This document shows, piece after piece, positions 35,075 through 43,676 of a DNA stretch of 64,000 nucleotides. Each line of letters starts with the position of its first letter. Position 1 is the stretch's first letter. The notes under the pieces are model-generated. The model was not told the origin of the DNA. It did no database searches and was given only the letters and a program-made list of their open reading frames with translations. This DNA comes from an uncultured Prevotella sp. (lineage in GTDB: Bacteria; Bacteroidota; Bacteroidia; Bacteroidales; Bacteroidaceae), in assembly GCA_900316565.1 (NCBI GenBank), contig ONDK01000020.1, positions 1 to 64,000 on the forward strand. Reading direction: 5' to 3'. A program made the position numbers and the translations under genes.

Positions 35075-35764
35075 CTAGAGGAACATTACGGCTTCGTTGC
35101 CTTCATTGAAGAGAAGGTCCAGAATGCTGAGATTTGCCCTGAAACCGGTTTTTAAAGCAAATACTTGATAGTACTCCTTCGGGGTGAAGAAATCGTCATG
35201 AAGGGGATGTTTCGGGCGGATAACGGAACGATAGTCGTCGAGATGTTGGGTCTCGCCTTCCGGGATATACTCTTCTGTGCTCCGCATGTTGGGCTCAATG
35301 TCGAGAAGTTCGCATATCTTGAGCGTTATCTCCCAGTTGAAATCATAAAGGTAAGTCCACTTGCGCTCAAAGAAAGGACGGAGATCGTCGGCATAGAACT
35401 CATAGAATGGACTCTCGCCGTATGCTGAGGCCAGCGCGTTCCAGTGAAGGTGCCGCCAGTTCCCATGGTCGCTGATGCGCACATCACGCTCCAAGAGCTT
35501 TCCGCCTTTCTTCTCCGGGCGCTCTACGGGAATGGTAAGGGCCTGCGGTCCGTTGGCTGTTGCGATGATACAGCGGTTCCTATAGGTCTGCTTTATGAAA
35601 CTGTCATAGCGTTCTATATGGCATGTGCGATAGCGGTTGAGTTTCTGGTACCATTGCACGGGACCGAAATAGGCCGTGGAAAGGATGCAGGAACTTTCGT
35701 TCTCCGGTCCTAAGAGAGGACTGAAGGATGGTGCCGATGATTTAGTTGTTTCGCTTGTTTCCAT
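35075..35764 (-). CDS. WbqC-family protein
   Basis: 229 aa. Family signatures are STAYFGPVQWYQKLNRYRTCHIERYDSF, KQTYRNRCIIATANGPQALTIPVERPEKK, DHGNWRHLHWNALASAYGESPFYEFYADDL and PKHPLHDDFF. WbqC-like proteins occur in polysaccharide loci and, in Bacteroidetes, next to signal peptidase genes; the biochemical role is not established. About 20 N-terminal residues before ILSTAYFGP are variable. It lies downstream of lepB on the same strand with a repeat copy in the 122-bp gap. The MITE-like element overlaps its very end. Confidence 0.8.
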   Translation of the reverse strand: METSETTKSSAPSFSPLLGPENESSCILSTAYFGPVQWYQKLNRYRTCHIERYDSFIKQTYRNRCIIATANGPQALTIPVERPEKKGGKLLERDVRISDHGNWRHLHWNALASAYGESPFYEFYADDLRPFFERKWTYLYDFNWEITLKICELLDIEPNMRSTEEYIPEGETQHLDDYRSVIRPKHPLHDDFFTPKEYYQVFALKTGFRANLSILDLLFNEGNEAVMFL

Positions 35765-35803
35765 AAAACGCTATGATTGTTGATTCCTCTAGGATCCTTC
35801 TAA

Positions 35804-35875
35804 CTCCCCTAAAGGGGAGAAGAAAGAAACTGTTAAACCCCAGGAGGATGGGGATAAACCCCACCCCTACATTGG
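35804..35875 (+). repeat. GGGGTGGGG-family repeat, copy e, between wbqC and lepB
   Basis: CTCCCCTAAAGGGGAG hairpin at its left, then GGAGGATGGGGATAAACCCC at 35843-35862 and ACCCCTACATTGG. Similar to 34906-34977. It ends 11 bp before the lepB stop codon, in a position where an mRNA hairpin could separate wbqC from lepB expression. Confidence 0.75.
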
Positions 35876-35886
35876 TCGGACATGGT

Positions 35887-37440
35887 TTATTTGATGTCGC
35901 CTACCCACTTGAACAGTCTGTTCCAGCGGATGCCGCTGAAGCCGTGGCGGTCCGGGTCGGAGCTCCACCAGATGAACAGAGGCTTGCCGACGATATGGTC
36001 TTCAGGCACGAAGCCCCAGTAGCGTGAGTCGAGTGAGTTGTGGCGATTGTCACCCATCATCCAGTAGTAGTCCATCTTGAACGTGTAGCTGTCTGTTAGC
36101 TTGCCGTTGATGTATATCTGGTTGCCTTTGACCTGAAGAGTGTTGCCCTCATAGGCTGTTATGCACCGTTCGTAGATGGGAAGGTTCGCAAGTGTGAGCT
36201 TGATGGATGCTCCGCGCTTCGGAATCCATACAGGACCGTAGTTGTCGCGTGTCCAACCATAGTAGGCGTTGAGGGGATATACTGCTCCGGTATAGATGTC
36301 CTTGTCGGTTACCATTTGCTCGGCGGATACGATATGACGCTTCAACAGTTCCTTTGCGGCGTAGTTGGTCAGAGGCATGAAGCCGTCGAAGCGGTTTAGG
36401 GCATTCTGGTTTAGGGCACTTCCACTCTCTACAACGGAGCCGTGTAGCTGGCTGAGCGACTGTACATCCTCCTCGCTGATGCCCAGTTCCTTGCGGAGCT
36501 CATCGTAGTTATCGCCGATGAAATCGGTAACGGTAATGCCGTTGGCAAGCTTCACAAAGTAGGTGTACTGTACGTTGTCAGGCTCTTTGTTGGGCTTTCC
36601 GTCGAGGTATATGATTCTGTTCTTTATCTGGAGCGTCTGCCCAGGCAGGCCGACGCAGCGCTTGACGTAGTTCTCCTCACGGTCTACAGGACGCGTGTCG
36701 AGGATTCCATAAGTCTGTGGGTTGTCGAGGATATACTGGCGTCCCATGGCATATACCTTTTCGTAGAACTCCCGCTGCTGGGCAGGGTCCATCTTTGTGA
36801 GGTCTATGTTAGGGTTCTGCTGCGCCATCAGTCCGCTTCCGATGTTGTAGACCATCTCGTAGTAGTCCTGTGCCTGATATTGGTCGGCGGTCATGATGGT
36901 GTCGCCGGCCGGGAAGTTGAACACTACGATGTCGTTGAGTTCCACATGGCCCAAGCCTTTCATGCGGCGGTAGTCCCAGTGTGGCCAGGAGATATAGCTC
37001 TTGCAGTTCAGGATGGGAAGGGTGTGCTGTGTCAGTGGCATGGTGAGCGGTGTCTCCGGGATGCGGGGACCGTAGCTGACCTTGCTCACGGCTAAGTAGT
37101 CGCCTGTCAGAAGGCTCTTCTCCAGAGAACTGGATGGTATCACGAAGTTCTGGAAGAGGAAGAGGTTGATGAAGTATACGGCGACGAAGGCGAAGACGAT
37201 GGCGTCCACCCAGCTCATAACGACGCGTGTGACGTCAGACGCATCCTTCCACCATGTCCAGTTTATCTTCTTTGTGATGTAGTTGTCGAAGAAGAACAGC
37301 GCACCGATAACGGTAAGTATCCATCCTGTGATGCTCTGTGGCTGTACCCAGGCTATAAACAGTGCGTAGAGAATTATTACTATGCCGAATTTAGTCCACT
37401 GCTTGCGTGGGTTCAGCTTTGCTTTTTCCTTGTCAATCAT
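35887..37440 (-). CDS. lepB: Signal peptidase I
   Basis: 517 aa, long for the family because of an insertion between the catalytic boxes, as is usual in Bacteroidetes. Two or three N-terminal membrane helices (about 18-30, 40-50, 78-98) anchor it in the inner membrane. The serine-lysine dyad is visible: Ser105 in NFVIPSSSLEKSLL (box B) and Lys260 in ENYVKRCVGLPGQTL (box D). Box E is MMGDNRHNSLDSRYWGFVP. It removes signal peptides from exported proteins. It follows dapB by 44 bp on the same strand, the common Bacteroidetes order dapB-lepB-wbqC. Confidence 0.93.
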   Translation of the reverse strand: MIDKEKAKLNPRKQWTKFGIVIILYALFIAWVQPQSITGWILTVIGALFFFDNYITKKINWTWWKDASDVTRVVMSWVDAIVFAFVAVYFINLFLFQNFVIPSSSLEKSLLTGDYLAVSKVSYGPRIPETPLTMPLTQHTLPILNCKSYISWPHWDYRRMKGLGHVELNDIVVFNFPAGDTIMTADQYQAQDYYEMVYNIGSGLMAQQNPNIDLTKMDPAQQREFYEKVYAMGRQYILDNPQTYGILDTRPVDREENYVKRCVGLPGQTLQIKNRIIYLDGKPNKEPDNVQYTYFVKLANGITVTDFIGDNYDELRKELGISEEDVQSLSQLHGSVVESGSALNQNALNRFDGFMPLTNYAAKELLKRHIVSAEQMVTDKDIYTGAVYPLNAYYGWTRDNYGPVWIPKRGASIKLTLANLPIYERCITAYEGNTLQVKGNQIYINGKLTDSYTFKMDYYWMMGDNRHNSLDSRYWGFVPEDHIVGKPLFIWWSSDPDRHGFSGIRWNRLFKWVGDIK

Positions 37441-37484
37441 TATGTTTCTTGATTCAATGTACTTGTCGGATTGTACCTGAGAGA

Positions 37485-38240
37485 TTAGAATTTAAATAAG
37501 TCGCTGGTAGTGAGCAATCCTTTGTGTGTCAGAGTGTACTCGGCGGCGAGGACGGCACCCAAGGCGAAGCCCTTGCGGGAATGTGCTGAGTGGGAGATGG
37601 TAATCTGGTCGGCATCACTATCATAGGTGATGGTGTGGATGCCGGGCACTTCCTCATGGCGGATACTCTTCACGAGGAGCTCGTCGGCTTTGTGGTCGTC
37701 GCTGCCGTCTACGTGTCCGTCGTCCCATGTCGTTGTTCCTGCCTTCCAGGAAGTCTTGCGGTCTATGTTGTCCACAATCTCCTCTGCAAGCGTGATGGCT
37801 GTTCCAGACGGTGCGTCGAGCTTATGTATGTGATGGGTTTCGACAAGTTCCACGTCATACTGTGGGAACCCGTTCATAATCTTTGCGAGATAGCGGTTGA
37901 CGGCGGAGAACACTGCCACGCCAATGGAGAAATTGCTAGCCCAGAACAGAGTCTGCTTACCATCCTTGGTGAGGGCTTCCACGTCGGCCTTGTGGTCCTT
38001 CATCCATCCCGTAGAGCCGCTGACTACCTTCACGTTGTGCTTGAAGGCACGCAGGTAGTTGTCGTAAGCCGCTGTGGGATTGGTAAACTCAATAGCCACA
38101 TCAGCACTGGCGAACTCAGGAGAGTCGAAGTCCTGCAGGTTGTCAACATCGATTTTACATACAATTTCATGGCCACGCTGAAGGGCAATCTGCTCAATCA
38201 TGTGCCCCATCTTACCGTAGCCGATAAGAGCAATCTTCAT
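37485..38240 (-). CDS. dapB: 4-Hydroxy-tetrahydrodipicolinate reductase
   Basis: 251 aa. It performs the NAD(P)H-dependent step of lysine/diaminopimelate synthesis. Dinucleotide-binding ALIGYGKMGHMIE at the N-terminus, VAIEFTNPTAAYDN, VVSGSTGWMKD, the FWASNFSIGVAVFSAVNR segment and the catalytic ETHHIHKLDAPSGTAI are present. First gene of the dapB-lepB-wbqC unit, with a -7 box TACCTTTG (complement of 38276-38283) 36 bp upstream. Confidence 0.95.
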   Translation of the reverse strand: MKIALIGYGKMGHMIEQIALQRGHEIVCKIDVDNLQDFDSPEFASADVAIEFTNPTAAYDNYLRAFKHNVKVVSGSTGWMKDHKADVEALTKDGKQTLFWASNFSIGVAVFSAVNRYLAKIMNGFPQYDVELVETHHIHKLDAPSGTAITLAEEIVDNIDRKTSWKAGTTTWDDGHVDGSDDHKADELLVKSIRHEEVPGIHTITYDSDADQITISHSAHSRKGFALGAVLAAEYTLTHKGLLTTSDLFKF

Positions 38241-38275
38241 ATTACAAGGTTTTTAAAATTCGAATTAAAACGATG

Positions 38276-38283
38276 CAAAGGTA
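38276..38283 (-). promoter_or_regulatory. -7 element of dapB
   Basis: TACCTTTG on the minus strand matches TAnnTTTG. In the same 117-bp divergent gap TAGTTTTG at 38328-38335 on the plus strand serves the DUF2851 gene. Neither has an exactly spaced -33 TTTG. Confidence 0.5.
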
Positions 38284-38357
38284 ACTTTTTTTTCTCTCTT
38301 TTGCTTATGTATTACAATATTTTTATGTAGTTTTGCATTCAAAACACAAAACAATCT

Positions 38358-39662
38358 ATGGAACAGCTGTTACATTATGTTTGGAAGCACAAGATGTTCC
38401 CCATCACAGAGTTGCGGACTACCGACGGGCTGACGGTAGAAGTTATCGACCCGGGTCTCCACAACAGTAATGCGGGACCGGATTTCTTCAACGCCAAGGT
38501 GAAGATTGACGGCACGCTGTGGGTAGGCAATGTGGAGATACATGACAAGTCGAGCGACTGGTTCCTTCATGGTCATGACAAGGACCCGCACTATGACAAC
38601 GTCATCCTGCATGTCGCCGGCGTCATCGACACGGAGGTGCGCACCTCACGCGGTGATTGTCCGCCGCAGATGCGGCTTGACGTCCCACAGGCCGTTGCCG
38701 ACCATTATCATGAGTTGCTCACAACGGACAGCTACCCTCCATGCTATAAGATTATCCCCGACCTCTCGCGGCTCACGGTACACTCATGGATGAGTGCCCT
38801 GCAGACCGAACGTCTGGAGCAGAAGACCGAGGCCATCGCTGCAAGGGCCAAGCGGATGAACGGCTCGTGGGAACAGGCTTACTTCATAACCCTTGCCCGC
38901 AACTACGGCTTTGGCATCAACGGCGATGCCTTTGAGGCATGGGGAGAGGACATCCCTCTGAACGATGTCGGTCACCACCGTGATGACCTGTTTCAGATAG
39001 AGGCTTTCTTCATGGGGCAAGCGGGACTTCTCGATATCAGCACCGTGCCGGAACGCTACCGGAAGGATGCTCTCTCGGAAGGATATTTCACACGTCTGAG
39101 GAACGAGTACCTCTATCTTGCCAATAAGTTCACGCTCCATCACATCGACGCGGGACTCTGGCGCTTCCTCCGCCTCCGTCCGCAGAACTTCCCCCACATC
39201 AGAATATCGCAGCTGGCGAACCTCTATTACGAGCAGAAGACGAGTCTCGCCGCTCTTACCGACTGTGATACGCTGAAGAAAGCACGCTCCCTGATGAGCA
39301 CACATGTTACTCCTTACTGGGAGACACACTATACCTTCGGAAACCCCGGGCCAAAGAATGCCAAAAACCTGTCGGCACCGTCCCTCAACCTCCTGCTTAT
39401 CAATACTGTCATACCCATGCTCTTTGCCTACGGCCGACATAAGAGTGACGACAAACTGTGCGACCGTGCCTTTGACTTCCTCGAGGAACTGCGTGCCGAG
39501 GATAACCATATAACACGTATGTGGCGTGAGGTGGGACTGCAGGTCGACAATGCCGGTGACTCGCAGGCCCTCATCCAGCTCAAGAACGAGTACTGCGACA
39601 GGAAGGACTGCCTCCGGTGTCGCTTTGGCTATGAGTATCTGAAAGGACGTAAAGAAGACTAA
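38358..39662 (+). CDS. DUF2851-family protein
   Basis: 434 aa, cytoplasmic. Matches a family conserved across Bacteroidetes: EQLLHYVWKHKMFP, the VEVIDPGLHNSNAGPDFFNAK and GNVEIHDKSSDWFLHGHDKDPHYDNVILHV segments near the N-terminus, and a Cys-containing C-terminus (EYCDRKDCLRCRFGYEYLK) that could bind metal. The N-terminal motifs with conserved D/H/E look like a nuclease-type fold but the function is unproven. It is followed by a thioesterase gene (54 bp) and dprA (10 bp), probably one transcript. Confidence 0.8.
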   Translation: MEQLLHYVWKHKMFPITELRTTDGLTVEVIDPGLHNSNAGPDFFNAKVKIDGTLWVGNVEIHDKSSDWFLHGHDKDPHYDNVILHVAGVIDTEVRTSRGDCPPQMRLDVPQAVADHYHELLTTDSYPPCYKIIPDLSRLTVHSWMSALQTERLEQKTEAIAARAKRMNGSWEQAYFITLARNYGFGINGDAFEAWGEDIPLNDVGHHRDDLFQIEAFFMGQAGLLDISTVPERYRKDALSEGYFTRLRNEYLYLANKFTLHHIDAGLWRFLRLRPQNFPHIRISQLANLYYEQKTSLAALTDCDTLKKARSLMSTHVTPYWETHYTFGNPGPKNAKNLSAPSLNLLLINTVIPMLFAYGRHKSDDKLCDRAFDFLEELRAEDNHITRMWREVGLQVDNAGDSQALIQLKNEYCDRKDCLRCRFGYEYLKGRKED

Positions 39663-39716
39663 TGACGTGAAGAGAGCTGACACCCCTATCTTAACTATAT
39701 AAAACAAAAGAGACAA

Positions 39717-40124
39717 ATGGAAAAATACATCTTTGAGACACGAATGGAAGTACGCGATTATGAGTGCGATATTGAAGGCATAGTGAACAATGCCAACTAC
39801 CTGCATTACACCGAACACACGCGTCACCGGTTCTTGAAAAGCATCGGGGTTAGCTTCGCCGAGCTCCATGAGAAAGGCATCGACGCCGTCGTCGCACGGA
39901 TGAACCTCCAGTTTAAGGTTCCTCTTCGCTGCGATGACGAGATAATCTCACGATTGAAACTGCGGAAAGAAGGCATACGTTACGTCTTCACTCACGACCT
40001 CTTCCGTGCCAGCGACAACAAGCTGAGCTTCCACTGTACCGCCGAACTGGTAACACTTGTCAACGGACGGCTGGCAGTGAGCCCGGAATACGATGAGGCC
40101 TTCGCGCCATTTATAAAACAATAA
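39717..40124 (+). CDS. Hot-dog fold acyl-CoA thioesterase (4HBT type)
   Basis: 135 aa, one hot-dog domain. The 4-hydroxybenzoyl-CoA thioesterase-like motif YECDIEGIVNNANYLHYTEHTRHRFL shows the usual D...G.VNNA.Y pattern with a candidate catalytic Asp18. It probably hydrolyses acyl-CoA; the chain type is unknown. It sits 10 bp before dprA. Confidence 0.85.
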   Translation: MEKYIFETRMEVRDYECDIEGIVNNANYLHYTEHTRHRFLKSIGVSFAELHEKGIDAVVARMNLQFKVPLRCDDEIISRLKLRKEGIRYVFTHDLFRASDNKLSFHCTAELVTLVNGRLAVSPEYDEAFAPFIKQ

Positions 40125-40134
40125 ATCTTCTTCT

Positions 40135-41271
40135 ATGCCACAACAACCAGATACAGAGACGCTGAACGCCATGGCGCTGACGCGTGTCGACCGCTTTCAT
40201 CCTGCCGGCATCTTGGAACTCTACAACCGTCTGGGCTCAGCAACGGCTGTCATTGAGCACCGCAACGACATCAGGGATGTCATCCCTGACGCCTCACGGT
40301 ATCTTATAGAAGGTCTCGGCCGGCTCGACGAGGGCCTGCGGCGTGCTGAGGAGGAGCTTGACTATGACCTCAAGCACCATATAAAGCCACTGGCTTTCCA
40401 CGACAAGCAGTATCCGGAACGGCTGCGGCAGTGCCCCGACGCACCACTGGTGCTGTACTATCTCGGCAATGCTGACCTTAACCCCAGAAGAACTATCAAC
40501 ATCGTGGGTACCAGACGCTGTACGCCATATGGCAGAGACCTTATAAAGGCTTTCGTCAGAGACCTAAAAGAATTGTGCCCTGAGGTCCTGATATTCAGCG
40601 GCCTGGCTTATGGTGTGGACATCTGCGCACATCGTGAGGCCCTCTCGGACGGTTTTGAGACGGTGGCAGTGCTGGCACACGGCCTTGACGACATATATCC
40701 GCGGGCACATCGCGACACTGCCATCGAAATGCTTCAGCAGGGAGGACTGCTCACTGAATATATGACGCACACCGAACCGTTCGCAAAGAACTTCGTGCGC
40801 AGAAACCGTATTGTCGCCGGTTGCTCCGATGCAACGATACTTGTGGAGAGTGCTTCACGTGGCGGAGGACTCATCACGTGCGGCATTGCCAGAAGCTATA
40901 ACCGTGAGGTGTTTGCCTTCCCCGGTCCTGTCGGTGCGCCATACAGCCAGGGCTGCAATAACCTTATCCGTGACAACGGTGGCATGCTTATAACATCGGC
41001 CGAGGACTTTGTCAATGCCATGATGTGGAACGACGACCTCCGGTTGCGCAAAGCACGGAAACGAGGCATCCAGCGCGACCTCTTTCCCGACCTTTCTGAC
41101 GAGGAGAAGACCATCGTCGACGCACTTAGTGAGACCAATGATCAGCAGCTCAATGCCCTCACTGTGGCCACCTCACTGCCTGTAAGCCGTCTGTCTTCAC
41201 TTCTCTTTGAACTTGAACTGAAGGGGATGGTAAGACCGTTGGCAGGCGGAACATACCATCTGACGATGTAA
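40135..41271 (+). CDS. dprA: DNA-processing protein DprA
   Basis: 378 aa. It binds single-stranded DNA entering the cell and loads RecA during natural transformation. The N-terminal SAM-like helices, the Rossmann-fold core (YYLGNADLNPRRTINIVGTRRCTPYGRDL, FSGLAYGVDICAHREAL, AVLAHGLDDIYPRAHR, FVRRNRIVAGCSDATILVES, RGGGLITCGIAR) and a C-terminal winged-helix domain (EEKTIVDALSETNDQQLNAL) are all present. The perfect hairpin at 41311-41364 closes the unit. Confidence 0.95.
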   Translation: MPQQPDTETLNAMALTRVDRFHPAGILELYNRLGSATAVIEHRNDIRDVIPDASRYLIEGLGRLDEGLRRAEEELDYDLKHHIKPLAFHDKQYPERLRQCPDAPLVLYYLGNADLNPRRTINIVGTRRCTPYGRDLIKAFVRDLKELCPEVLIFSGLAYGVDICAHREALSDGFETVAVLAHGLDDIYPRAHRDTAIEMLQQGGLLTEYMTHTEPFAKNFVRRNRIVAGCSDATILVESASRGGGLITCGIARSYNREVFAFPGPVGAPYSQGCNNLIRDNGGMLITSAEDFVNAMMWNDDLRLRKARKRGIQRDLFPDLSDEEKTIVDALSETNDQQLNALTVATSLPVSRLSSLLFELELKGMVRPLAGGTYHLTM

Positions 41272-41310
41272 TATCACACAAGCGAAGATGATTAATATAA
41301 CGGAGTAATG

Positions 41311-41364
41311 AAAAAGACAGAAGGGACCCGACCGTGATTATGGTCGGGTCCCTTCTGTCTTTTT
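41311..41364. terminator. Bidirectional terminator between dprA and the S46 peptidase gene
   Basis: Perfect 23-bp arms 41311-41333 and 41342-41364 with an 8-nt loop. A5 on the left and T5 on the right allow termination of both convergent genes. Confidence 0.9.
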
Positions 41365-41409
41365 ATGCGTTGCCGGTACAGGTGTTGTCTTCCTGTATAC
41401 CGGTGGGCT

Positions 41410-43581
41410 TTACTTTGCGTTAATCTCCTTCAGCAGTCTGTCGGCATGTCCCCACTTGTCCATCATATAAAGAACGTAGCGGATGTCAACACCTATGCAC
41501 CGTGAGAGGACCTTGTCGAAATTGATGTCGCTGGAGAGGCTGTCCCAGTTGCCGTCGAAGGCCAGACCGATGAGACGTCCTTGTCCGTCGAAGATAGGAC
41601 TTCCGGAGTTTCCGCCAGTGATGTCATTGTTGGTAAGGAAGCAAAGCTGCAGGGTGTGCGTCGTGCTGTCCTGATACTTTCCATAGTCTTTCTGCGACAA
41701 CAGTTCCCGCATAATAGGCTCTGCCTTGTAATCAGGGTTCTTGTCGCCCTGATCCATCTTCGCCACGATGCTCTGCGGGTCGGTGTAGTAGTTGGTGAGA
41801 TGTCCTCCCACCTGGTATCCCCCTACCTGTCCGTAGGAAAGACGCATGGTGAAGTTGGCGTCGCTGTAGTGGGGCATGTCCTGTTCCATGCGTATCTTAG
41901 CAGCACACAGCTTGCGCTCCTCATCACTAATGTTCTGTCTGTGCTCAGCATCGGCAAGCTGCAGTACGGAGACGCAGCTCACCAGATCGGCACCCAGCTC
42001 CACTGCAGGGTCCTTGCCGAGGCTTTTCTTGTTGATGAAGAACTTCATTCCCGGGGTCAAGAGCTTTGTCTTTCTGTACACCTCATCGACATAGAGGTTA
42101 TAGTTGTCGCCGTACTTCTTGCGGATATAAGTGTATATTGGCGGCAGATATTCCTTTGGTACCTGCTTTCCGAAGTTCTTCAGCATCGCACAGGTGAGCT
42201 CCTTGTCGAGTTCTAAGTTCCACTTGTCATAGTTGTCCTTGAGAACCACATACTGCTTCTTCTCGCCGGCGTCAGGGTTTACTGGTTCCATGGTGCCACT
42301 GGCAAGCTTTATGGCGCGTCCGAGGAGTTCAGAACTGTTCCAGAAACTCTCTGACCAGTAGTTCAGCGCACGGCTTACAGGATAGCTCTTGGCATATAGG
42401 TTCTTGAGCTTTTCGAAGTCCACCTTCTCAGAAACGTATGACGTGTCCTGCCAGTGCTTTATCTGTTCCTCGTAGGCCTGCTTCTGCTGGATGATGCCTA
42501 TGGAGTCGATGCACTTGTTCATGCCGATGGAATTCTTGTAGTAGTTGGCCGACCGTGCAAAAGCATCCTCATAGTTGATGCGGTCTTTCTCGTCAGCGTC
42601 CATATACTTCTTCAGTATCGCCAACTTGATGGCCCGCACCTGTATGCGGGTGTCGTTCTCCGCCTTCTTCATATTCTCTATTCCGTATGACGAGAGGTAG
42701 CGTTCCGTGGAGCCTGGATAGCCCACCGTCATGGAGAAGGAACCACTCTTGTAGCCTTGCAGCGATACCGGTGCCCAGCTCTTCGGATGGTACGGCACGT
42801 TATCCTTGCTATATGGAGCCGGCCGGTTGTCCTTACCAGCGTACACACGGAACACCGAGAAGTCGCAGGTCTGGCGCGGCCACATCCAGTTGTCGGTCTC
42901 TCCACCGTATTTTCCCATCGACTTCGGCAGTGTGAAGACCAGCCTAAGGTCGGTGAAGTTCTGGTATGTGGTGGCATAATACTTGTTCCCCTCATAGAAC
43001 GGGTCTATCTCAACGTGCAGGGTGCTGTCAATGGCCTCCACGGAATCCGTCATGGCATTTGTCAGCGAGTCGAGGATAGCCGACTGTTCCATAGTGCTCT
43101 TGCCCGACAGCATCGGCAGTACCTGTGCTGTTATATCCTTTTGGTCGCGCATGAAGCTGACAAACATATTCTCGTTTGGCAGTTCCTCGTCGTAGCTCTT
43201 GGCATAGAAGCCGTTGAGCATGTAGTCGTGCTCCACTGTCGAATGACTGTTTATGGCCGAGAAGCCACAGTGGTGGTTTGTGAAGACAAGTCCGTCGGGC
43301 GACACCACCACTCCGGAGCAATAGCCGGAGAAGTTCACCACGTTGTTTTTTATTGCATTCTGACTCTCGTAGAGGTCCGCGTAAGGCAGTGTGAAGCCTT
43401 CCGCCTGCATCTGCTCGTATACTGCCTGCGGCAGGTTATACAGTGTCCACATGCCCTCGTCGGCCGTTGAAGGCAGGACGGAGAATACTGATGAGGCCAG
43501 GACGATTGCCGCCTTCGTCAGCTTTCCTGTCCACGACGTTCCCTTGTTCTCTCTTCTTCCCTTGAAGATAGCTTTTCCCAT
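41410..43581 (-). CDS. S46-family dipeptidyl-peptidase, DPP7 type
   Basis: 723 aa, periplasmic (signal segment near residues 20-41). S46 peptidases release dipeptides from protein-derived peptides and feed asaccharolytic growth. Catalytic His104 in TNHHCGFSAINSHS and Ser659 in TGGNSGSPIFDG are clear. Residue 677, 18 after the serine in AFDGNW, is Gly. In Porphyromonas gingivalis the equivalent residue 673 is Gly in DPP7 (hydrophobic P1) and Arg in DPP11 (acidic P1), so a DPP7-like preference is predicted. The gene is convergent with dprA, separated by the terminator. Confidence 0.9.
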   Translation of the reverse strand: MGKAIFKGRRENKGTSWTGKLTKAAIVLASSVFSVLPSTADEGMWTLYNLPQAVYEQMQAEGFTLPYADLYESQNAIKNNVVNFSGYCSGVVVSPDGLVFTNHHCGFSAINSHSTVEHDYMLNGFYAKSYDEELPNENMFVSFMRDQKDITAQVLPMLSGKSTMEQSAILDSLTNAMTDSVEAIDSTLHVEIDPFYEGNKYYATTYQNFTDLRLVFTLPKSMGKYGGETDNWMWPRQTCDFSVFRVYAGKDNRPAPYSKDNVPYHPKSWAPVSLQGYKSGSFSMTVGYPGSTERYLSSYGIENMKKAENDTRIQVRAIKLAILKKYMDADEKDRINYEDAFARSANYYKNSIGMNKCIDSIGIIQQKQAYEEQIKHWQDTSYVSEKVDFEKLKNLYAKSYPVSRALNYWSESFWNSSELLGRAIKLASGTMEPVNPDAGEKKQYVVLKDNYDKWNLELDKELTCAMLKNFGKQVPKEYLPPIYTYIRKKYGDNYNLYVDEVYRKTKLLTPGMKFFINKKSLGKDPAVELGADLVSCVSVLQLADAEHRQNISDEERKLCAAKIRMEQDMPHYSDANFTMRLSYGQVGGYQVGGHLTNYYTDPQSIVAKMDQGDKNPDYKAEPIMRELLSQKDYGKYQDSTTHTLQLCFLTNNDITGGNSGSPIFDGQGRLIGLAFDGNWDSLSSDINFDKVLSRCIGVDIRYVLYMMDKWGHADRLLKEINAK

Positions 43582-43676
43582 ACTTAATTTGTGCTGTTAT
43601 TATTGTTTTTAAATATTGTTTCCTTTGTCGTTATCATCGCCCCCCTGACGGCACGTATGTACACCGTCAGGAATTC

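Larger units (their letters stand above)
34830..35078. mobile_element. MITE-like element with 27-bp terminal inverted repeats
   Basis: The left end 34830-34856 (CTAGTGTAGTGTCCTAATCA...) matches the reverse complement of the right end 35052-35078 at 25 of 27 positions. The 249-bp element encodes nothing. Its right end stops at the stop codon region of the wbqC gene, so it forms the 3-prime flank of that gene. Inside lie a 32-bp inverted repeat (34857-34888 and 34940-34971, one mismatch) made of the TAGGGGTGGGGTTTATCCCC core. A transposase source was not seen. Confidence 0.7.
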
